Positions 58,660 through 64,000 of a stretch of DNA of 64,000 bases are shown here, one piece after another. This DNA comes from Actinomadura rupiterrae (GTDB taxonomy: Bacteria; Actinomycetota; Actinomycetes; Streptosporangiales; Streptosporangiaceae). The translations under genes were made by a program, and so were the position numbers. Every line of letters begins with the position of its first letter. The stretch's first letter is position 1. The notes under the pieces are model-generated. The model was not told the DNA's origin. It saw nothing but the letters and a program-made list of their open reading frames with translations, and made no database searches. The DNA lies in the NCBI RefSeq assembly GCF_024172125.1, contig NZ_JAMZEA010000003.1:682001-746000 (forward strand). The letters are read 5' to 3'.

Positions 58660-60901
58660 CCTTGCCGTTCTGCGTCGGACGGGCCCCCCAGCGCGTCGCG
58701 AGCTGGTCGACCAGGTACAGCCCGCGGCCGCCCTCGTCGGTCTCGCCCGCGCTGCGGATGCGCGGCAGCCGCATGTCGGCGTCGAAGACCTCGACCCACA
58801 CGGCGTCCGCGCCCTTGCGGAGGCGGACCCGGAACTCCTTGGTGACCGGTTCGCGGCGGCCGAGGTCGGAGCCCAGCACGTCCACGGGGTCGGCCCCGCC
58901 CTCCGGCGGCAGGCTCCAGTCGTCCTCGTCCAGGTTGAAGTGCACCGGCGGGCCGCCGTCCAGGACCAGCTCGCGCCGGGGCGCCGGTGTCGCGGCGGCG
59001 TGCAGGACGACGTTGGTGACGACCTCCGACACCAGCAGGCACGCGAGTTCGGCCTGCTCGGCGGGCATGCCCCAGGCGGCGAACGCGTCGGAGGCCATCC
59101 GCCGCGCCTCCGACACCATGATCGGCTCGGCCGGGAAGGTGCGGTCGGCGACGGCCAGCTCCTCCGGCGAGGTGCGGATCACCACGATCGCGACGTCGTC
59201 GGCGATATCGCCGGGGATGGCGTCGTAGGCCGCGCCCGCGATCGCCTCCACGTCCTTGCGGGCGACGGACGCGACGGCCCTGCGGACGGCCTCGCGCGCC
59301 TGCTCGCGGCTGTAGTAGCCGCCGTCCTCGCGCGGGCGGCGGTCGATCAGCCCGTCGGTGTAGAGCACCAGCGTGGAGCCGGGCTTCAGCTCGGCGGTCT
59401 CCTCGTTGAACAGGATCTCGCCGCCGATGCCCTGGGCGCGGACGCCGAGCATCGCGCCCTCGCTCTCGAACTTCAGGTCGTGGACCTCGCCGTCCACCAA
59501 CAGCAGCGGCGGGTCGTGCCCGGCGTTGGCGAACTCCAGCACCCGCGACCACGCGTCGTAGACGAAGTAGGTGCACGACACCAGCGGCGGGCGGACGAGG
59601 TCGTCGTTGCTCCAGCCCGAGGTCATCCGGGACGGCCGGGTCATCGTGCGGACCCACTCGTCCAGCTTGCGCAGGATGTCGGCGGGCGGCTTGTCGTCCT
59701 GCGCGAACGCGCGCAGCGCCGCGCGGAGCTGGCCCATCACCGCGGCGGCCCGCGCGCCCCGGCCCTCGACGTCGCCGATGACCAGCCCGACGCGTCCGGC
59801 CGACAGCGGGATCACGTCGTACCAGTCGCCGCCGACCTGCGTCTGGATGCCGTGGCCGTGCGACTCCAGCGGCCGGGCGGGCTCGTACCGCCAGGCGATC
59901 TGCAGGCCGTCCGGGCTGGGCGGGCGCTCGCCGGGCAGCAGGTGCTTCTGGAAGGCGAGCGCGGTCTCGCGCTCCTCCTCGAACAGCAGCGCGTTGTCGA
60001 CGGCCAGCGCGATCCGGGACGCGATCGCGCCGATCAGGTCGCGGTCGAAGCCGTCGTAGTGCGGGTCCGGGCGGCGGGACAGGTTCGACAGCGCCAGCGA
60101 CATCACGCCGAGCAGCTCGCCCCGCGCGATCAGCGGCGCGGCGATCACCGAGGTGATGCCCATCGCGTCGCCGAGCCGCTGGGACTCCTGGGTCGGCGCG
60201 GCGAACCGGTGCTGCAGCATGTCCTCGACGAGGACGGCGTCGCGGCGGTTCATCGCGCGGGTCGCGAAGTGGCCCGGCGGGTAGGACACCGGCTCGCCGG
60301 TCTCGGCCCAGGTGCCGGGCGGCGGCTCCCAGCCGCCCGCGTGCGCGGACACCCGCCGGTAGAGCCGGTCGCCGCTGAACAGGTCGATGAAGCAGTGGTC
60401 GGCGAACTGCGGGACGAGCGTGTCGGCGACCCGCTGGAGCGTCGCGGCCAGCTCCAGGGACGCCGAGAGCCGCTCCCCTATGCGTTCCAGGATGCCGTAG
60501 CGGTCCTGCTCGCGCTGGTTGGAGCGGAGCGCCTCGCGGGCGAAGATCACGATGCCGTCCACCGCGCCGGACGGGTGCCGCAGCGGGACGGCGTGCGCGC
60601 GGGTGTAGACGGTCGAGCCGTCGGCGCGCTGGTTGCAGAAGGTGCCCTCCCAGACACCGCCCTTGAGCACGTGCTTGGCCAGCTCGGTGGCCTGCTCGTG
60701 GTCCTCCTCGGCGATGCCGAGGGACAGGATCGAGTGCCCGATGACGTCGTCGCCGCCGAACCCGAACAGCTGCCGCGCGAAGTGGTTGCCGTAGATCACG
60801 TTGGAGAACCGGTCGCACACCACGACCGCCATCTCCATCTGGGCGAGGACGGTCTCGGGCGGCAGGTGCGCCTCGAACGGCGACTCACCCCAACGCTTCA
60901 T
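58631..60901 (-). CDS. RsbU-type PP2C phosphatase with PAS, GAF and kinase-like domains
   Basis: A 756-residue signalling protein. PAS occupies about 20-130 (VVVCDRFSNVIYGNHFARQL), GAF about 150-310, and a SpoIIE-type PP2C domain about 330-570 (IQTQVGGDWYDVIPLSAGRV, LVIGDVEGRGARAAAVMGQL, VLYTDGLIDRRPREDGGYYS). An RsbW-like HATPase lies at the end (VSEVVTNVVLHA, TDEGGRGLYLVDQLATRWGA). It likely dephosphorylates an anti-sigma antagonist in response to a sensed signal. ATG 60901 follows GGGGGAG. Three 29-bp repeats follow its stop. Confidence 0.9.
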   Translation of the reverse strand: MKRWGESPFEAHLPPETVLAQMEMAVVVCDRFSNVIYGNHFARQLFGFGGDDVIGHSILSLGIAEEDHEQATELAKHVLKGGVWEGTFCNQRADGSTVYTRAHAVPLRHPSGAVDGIVIFAREALRSNQREQDRYGILERIGERLSASLELAATLQRVADTLVPQFADHCFIDLFSGDRLYRRVSAHAGGWEPPPGTWAETGEPVSYPPGHFATRAMNRRDAVLVEDMLQHRFAAPTQESQRLGDAMGITSVIAAPLIARGELLGVMSLALSNLSRRPDPHYDGFDRDLIGAIASRIALAVDNALLFEEERETALAFQKHLLPGERPPSPDGLQIAWRYEPARPLESHGHGIQTQVGGDWYDVIPLSAGRVGLVIGDVEGRGARAAAVMGQLRAALRAFAQDDKPPADILRKLDEWVRTMTRPSRMTSGWSNDDLVRPPLVSCTYFVYDAWSRVLEFANAGHDPPLLLVDGEVHDLKFESEGAMLGVRAQGIGGEILFNEETAELKPGSTLVLYTDGLIDRRPREDGGYYSREQAREAVRRAVASVARKDVEAIAGAAYDAIPGDIADDVAIVVIRTSPEELAVADRTFPAEPIMVSEARRMASDAFAAWGMPAEQAELACLLVSEVVTNVVLHAAATPAPRRELVLDGGPPVHFNLDEDDWSLPPEGGADPVDVLGSDLGRREPVTKEFRVRLRKGADAVWVEVFDADMRLPRIRSAGETDEGGRGLYLVDQLATRWGARPTQNGKAVWFQLPLR

Positions 60902-61156
60902 GACCCACTCCCCCGGGGGGCGACGCGCCGGTCCCGGGCGGGGCGCGCCCCACCCGTTCCGGCCTCGCCGGTCTCCGCTCGTCCGCTCACCACAGCCCTT
61001 CCGCGCGACGCGTCCCGGGGCGGACGGTCTCGCCGACCCGCGCCGGACGCCACTTGAGGTATTGAACGACGAACCGGCCCCCCGGACACGCCGGATCGTG
61101 GCGACGAAACGGAGATCTTTGGTGTGGAGCCGCCCATGGGGGCAGGGGCGGCGCCG

Positions 61157-61855
61157 TCAGCGGCGGCTGACGAACACGTGTCCGGCGATGTCGGCCGGAA
61201 GGTCGGTCTCCGGGCCGTCGGTCTCGTCGTCACAGACCACCCGCACCCCGTCGTCGGTCGTCCGAAGAGTCACCTCTCGTCCCGGTTGTATCCCGATCTG
61301 CTTGAGTCTAAGCATCAGATCGCTGTCACTCTGCACCTGTTCGGAAATACGCCGAACAATCGCCTGCGTGCCGTGCGCGGACGCCGCCGCGGACATCGGC
61401 ACGACGGGAGCCTCGTCGAGTCCGTCATGACCGCCCAGGTCGGACAGGCCGGGGATCGGGTTGCCGTGCGGGCAGATGGTCGGGTTGTCCAGCAGCGCGA
61501 CCAGCCGCCGCTCGACCTCCTCGCTCATCACGTGCTCCCAGCGGCACGCCTCGATGTGCACGTCCTCCCAGGGCAGGCCGATCACGTTCACCAGCAGGCA
61601 CTCGGCCAGCCGGTGCTTGCGCATCACCGACACCGCCAGGCTGCGGCCGGAGTCGGTCAGTTCCAGGTGCCGGTCCCCCTCGACCCTGAGCAGGCCGTCC
61701 CGCTCCATGCGGGCGACCGTCTGGCTCACCGTCGGGCCGCTCTGCGAGAGGCGCTCGGCGATGCGCGCGCGGAGGGGGACGATCCCCTCCTCTTCGAGCT
61801 CGAACACCGTTCGGAGGTACATCTCCGTGGTGTCGATCAGGCCGTGTGAGGTCAC
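61157..61855 (-). CDS. ideR: iron-dependent DtxR/IdeR family regulator
   Basis: A 232-residue metal-dependent repressor. The winged helix (LRARIAERLSQSGPTVSQTV) and dimer/metal domain (MRKHRLAECLLVNVIGLPWE, VHIEACRWEHVMSEEVERRL) match IdeR/DmdR. By alignment in memory with IdeR, the metal ligands correspond to Met12, Cys104, Glu107 and His108 (site 2) and His81, Glu85 and His100 (site 1); all are present. A C-terminal SH3-like domain follows. With Fe(II) it should repress iron uptake genes. GTG 61855 has GGAGGG five bases ahead. Confidence 0.92.
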   Translation of the reverse strand: MTSHGLIDTTEMYLRTVFELEEEGIVPLRARIAERLSQSGPTVSQTVARMERDGLLRVEGDRHLELTDSGRSLAVSVMRKHRLAECLLVNVIGLPWEDVHIEACRWEHVMSEEVERRLVALLDNPTICPHGNPIPGLSDLGGHDGLDEAPVVPMSAAASAHGTQAIVRRISEQVQSDSDLMLRLKQIGIQPGREVTLRTTDDGVRVVCDDETDGPETDLPADIAGHVFVSRR

Positions 61856-62077
61856 GAGCTCCCTCCAGTGTTGTGGCCATCGAGTCTACTTGCTGCGGCC
61901 CTTCCGGACCGGGGCGAGTGAATATCCTCTCCGGCGCCGGGTACGGCACAACGCCGGAGGACCGCCCGATCTTCCCGCCCCGTCCGGCCGGGCGGCCGCA
62001 AGCCCCGGTCAGCCCCGCGTGTCGCGGTCCATCCCGCCCCGGGCGCGTCCGGGGACGTCCCCGCCTGGTTCCGGATC

Positions 62078-63490
62078 TCAGTCGCCGCTCGCGCCGGGGG
62101 CGTAGGTCATCAGGGACGGGACGGACAGCCCGACGATCACCACCAGGACGGCGCAGACCACGCCGCCGCCGACCCAGGACGCGCCCGCCCCGGCCACCGA
62201 CGCCACCGCGCCGGCGCGCAGGTCGCCGAGCCGGGGCCCGCCCGCCACGACCACGGTGAACACGCCCTGGAGGCGGCCGCGCATCTCGTCCGGCGCGTAG
62301 GTCTGCAAGATCGACTGGCGGAACACCGAGGACACCAGGTCGGCCGCGCCGCCCACGGCGAGCAGCGCGAACGCCAGCCACAGCGCGTGCGCGAGCCCGG
62401 CGGCGGCCACGGCCACGCCCCAGACCGCGATGGACGCGACGAGCGCCGCGCCCTGCCGGTGGATCCGCCCGATCCAGCCGGACAGCAGCCCGCCGAGCAG
62501 CGCGCCGAACCCGATCGCGGCGACCAGCCAGCCGACCGCCGCCTCGCTGTGGAACCGGGTCTCGGCCATCTCGGGGAACAGCGCGCGGGGCATCGCGACG
62601 ACCATGGCGATCAGGTCCACGACGAACGACATCAGCAGGACGGGCTGGGTGGCGATGAAGCGCAGCCCGTCCACGACCGAGCGCAGGCCGAGCGGCCCCG
62701 TGCCCGCGCCGAGCGGCGGGATCGCGGGCAGCCGGACGGCCGCGTACAGGCCGACGGCGAACAGCGCCGCGTCCAGCGCGTATGCGGCCGGGTAGCTCCA
62801 GTGCGTGAGGATCAGCCCGGCGAGCAGCGGCCCGGTCAGCGTGCCCACGGTCTGGACGGTGAAGTTCAGCGTGTTGGCGGCGGGCACGAGCGGTTCGTCC
62901 AGCAGCCGGGGGATGATCGCGCCGCGGGTCGGCGAGGACACCGCGAACCCGACCGACTGGACCGCGACCGCCCCGAGGATCAGCGCCAGGCTGCCCGCGT
63001 GCAGCAGCGCCTGGAGCATCAGCACCAGCGTGGCCGTCCAGGACACGCAGGACGCCGCGAGCAGCAGCTTCCGCCGGTCCATGTGGTCGGCGACCGCGCC
63101 GCCCCACAGCCCGAAGACGATCAGCGGGACGAGGTTGGCGATGCCCAGCACGCCCACCCACAGCGACGAGTGCGTCATCTCGTACACCTGGACGGGCACG
63201 GCGACCGACGTCACCTGGAACCCGACGAACGACACGCCCTGGCCGAGCCAGAGCCGCCGGTACGCGGGATGCGCCAGCGGCCGCGTGTCGATCGCCACCC
63301 GCCGCCACAGCGCCGTCTTCTCGTCCGCTCCGGCCGTCGCGCCTGCTCCGGCAGGCTCGGCGGAGTCGGTAGAGGCGGCCTGCTCGTCCGGGGGGAGGAC
63401 GGTCGAGGCGGCCGGGACGGCCGGCGGGGGCTGCTGGGAGGGGATGTGGTCCTGTCGCTGTTCGGGGGTCTGGTTTTCGGGGGAGCTCAC
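62078..63490 (-). CDS. MFS transporter (EntS-like)
   Basis: A 470-residue major facilitator protein. After a 60-residue disordered head rich in Pro, Ala and Gln, helix 1 begins [20 protein letters not shown], followed by [20 protein letters not shown]. This resembles the siderophore exporter EntS group, and IdeR lies next to it, so iron-linked export is tempting but unproven. GTG 63490 overlaps the pdxH stop (GTGA), consistent with coupling; ATG 63514 is a longer alternative. Confidence 0.82.
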   Translation of the reverse strand: MSSPENQTPEQRQDHIPSQQPPPAVPAASTVLPPDEQAASTDSAEPAGAGATAGADEKTALWRRVAIDTRPLAHPAYRRLWLGQGVSFVGFQVTSVAVPVQVYEMTHSSLWVGVLGIANLVPLIVFGLWGGAVADHMDRRKLLLAASCVSWTATLVLMLQALLHAGSLALILGAVAVQSVGFAVSSPTRGAIIPRLLDEPLVPAANTLNFTVQTVGTLTGPLLAGLILTHWSYPAAYALDAALFAVGLYAAVRLPAIPPLGAGTGPLGLRSVVDGLRFIATQPVLLMSFVVDLIAMVVAMPRALFPEMAETRFHSEAAVGWLVAAIGFGALLGGLLSGWIGRIHRQGAALVASIAVWGVAVAAAGLAHALWLAFALLAVGGAADLVSSVFRQSILQTYAPDEMRGRLQGVFTVVVAGGPRLGDLRAGAVASVAGAGASWVGGGVVCAVLVVIVGLSVPSLMTYAPGASGD

Positions 63491-64000
63491 GGGGAGAGTC
63501 TCTCGACCTTCCATTCGTCGCCTGTACGGCGGTACCGGATCCTGTCGTGCAGGCGGTTGAGGCGGCCCTGCCAGAACTCCACCGCCTCGGGGACGACCAG
63601 GTAGCCGCCCCAGAAGTCCGGCAGCGGCACCTCGCCGGGCCAGCGCTCGTTCAACGCCGCGTAGCGGTCCTCGATTTCCGCCCGGGTCCCGATCACCTCG
63701 GACTGGTGGCTCGCCCAGGCCCCGATCCGGGACCCGTGCGGGCGCCCCTCGAAGTACAGCCGGACGTCCTCGCGGGGTAGCTCCTCGACCGTCCCCTCGA
63801 TCCTGACCTGCCGGTACATCGGGTGCCAGGGGAAGACGAGCGCGGCGCGCGGGTTGGCGGCCAGCTCGTGCCCCTTGCGGGACTCCAGGTTGGTGAAGAA
63901 CCGGAAGCCGTCCTCGCCGAAGCCCTTCAGCAGGACGGTCCGCGCCGACGGCGCGCCGTCCGGCGAGGCGGTCGCGAGGACCATCGCGTTGGGCTCGGGA
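63487..64000 (-). CDS. pdxH: pyridoxamine 5'-phosphate oxidase (partial)
   Basis: The 3' part of the gene (171 codons); the 5' end lies beyond base 64000. PdxH makes PLP from pyridoxine or pyridoxamine 5'-phosphate using FMN. Present are [40 protein letters not shown] and the C-terminal [17 protein letters not shown] with the substrate-binding arginines. It overlaps the downstream MFS gene by four bases. Confidence 0.92.
   Translation of the reverse strand, partial: PEPNAMVLATASPDGAPSARTVLLKGFGEDGFRFFTNLESRKGHELAANPRAALVFPWHPMYRQVRIEGTVEELPREDVRLYFEGRPHGSRIGAWASHQSEVIGTRAEIEDRYAALNERWPGEVPLPDFWGGYLVVPEAVEFWQGRLNRLHDRIRYRRTGDEWKVERLSP

Noticed and set aside
58646..61057. An 803-codon open frame on the plus strand
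   Set aside because: It is antisense to the RsbU-type phosphatase, which has complete PAS, GAF, PP2C and HATPase motifs and a good ribosome-binding site.
1..64000. Antibiotic biosynthesis cluster or mobile element
   Set aside because: CoA transferase, thiolase, acyl-CoA dehydrogenase and the LAL regulator are present, but no PKS, NRPS, terpene or RiPP genes are. No transposase, integrase, or paired att-like sites were seen.

Overview
The window is very GC-rich (C/G in nearly every wobble position), uses many GTG starts and has many ATGA/GTGA/TTGA stop-start overlaps. It carries a twin-arginine lipoprotein, an IdeR/DmdR-type iron regulator, SigE-family sigma and NarL-type two-component systems, DUF998 and DUF2630 proteins and a LAL-type LuxR regulator. 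Together these point to a filamentous actinomycete. An Actinomadura-like (Streptosporangiales) host is my inference, not something the sequence proves. I see no rRNA or tRNA gene, no insertion sequence, no prophage, no CRISPR array and no antibiotic biosynthesis cluster. This looks like ordinary chromosome with a few accessory genes.

Layout. 1-264: end of a PAP2/diacylglycerol-kinase gene. 501-2271: a two-gene polysaccharide exporter (Wzm/Wzt, TagGH type). 2448-6805: a complete four-gene sugar ABC importer. 6852-8656: a PEBP protein, then a MarR regulator divergent from a pair of SMR exporters. 8659-10236: an AAA ATPase joined to a PD-(D/E)XK nuclease. 10321-13622: an ABC-2 exporter with its own response regulator and histidine kinase. 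13625-15915: an ArsR-type regulator divergent from an MFS exporter. 16136-17452: a KamA-type radical SAM aminomutase. 17892-20861: DUF998 membrane protein, alpha/beta hydrolase and two small paralogous secreted proteins. 20994-26742: PlsX, a CtpE-like P-type ATPase and ArgS. 26836-28922: SH3b protein, DUF2630 protein and a free-standing histone H1-like protein. 29009-32313: deoC with two aldehyde dehydrogenases, one of them a half protein. 32377-33953: SigE-type sigma factor with a membrane partner. 34041-36452: inositol-phosphatase-like protein, Rpn-type nuclease, duplicated nuclease tail, small secreted protein. 36512-42404: an LLM-SCP2 fusion, a CoA transferase and a LAL regulator. 43137-49846: methyltransferase, lipoate-ligase-like protein, acyl-CoA dehydrogenase, IclR regulator, MFS. 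49923-56501: PL6-like lyase, enoyl-CoA hydratase, thiolase, DHA2 exporter with a C-terminal winged helix, small membrane proteins. 56724-64000: methyltransferase, zinc alcohol dehydrogenase, RsbU-type phosphatase, IdeR, MFS, PdxH.

How genes work together. The clearest units are the sugar importer, the exporter with its two-component system, the deoC-aldehyde dehydrogenase operon (deoxyribose 5-phosphate to acetaldehyde to acetate), the sigma/anti-sigma pair and the MarR-SMR divergon. Several beta-oxidation-type genes (CoA transferase, acyl-CoA dehydrogenase, enoyl-CoA hydratase, thiolase) are scattered but lie within 15 kb.

The most unusual thing is not a gene. At least a dozen unrelated short tandem repeats (12-33 bp units) sit at the edges of genes: in the first or last codons, in linker segments, or straddling stop codons. 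Clear units inside reading frames are multiples of three (15, 18, 24, 27, 30, 33 bp). Units that cross or follow stop codons are often not (14, 20, 29 bp). In several cases each copy carries its own copy of the gene's last codons and stop, so copy number could change without changing the protein. One such array has put an 11-unit pentapeptide-like block into a lipoate-ligase-like enzyme; another has triplicated a start codon.
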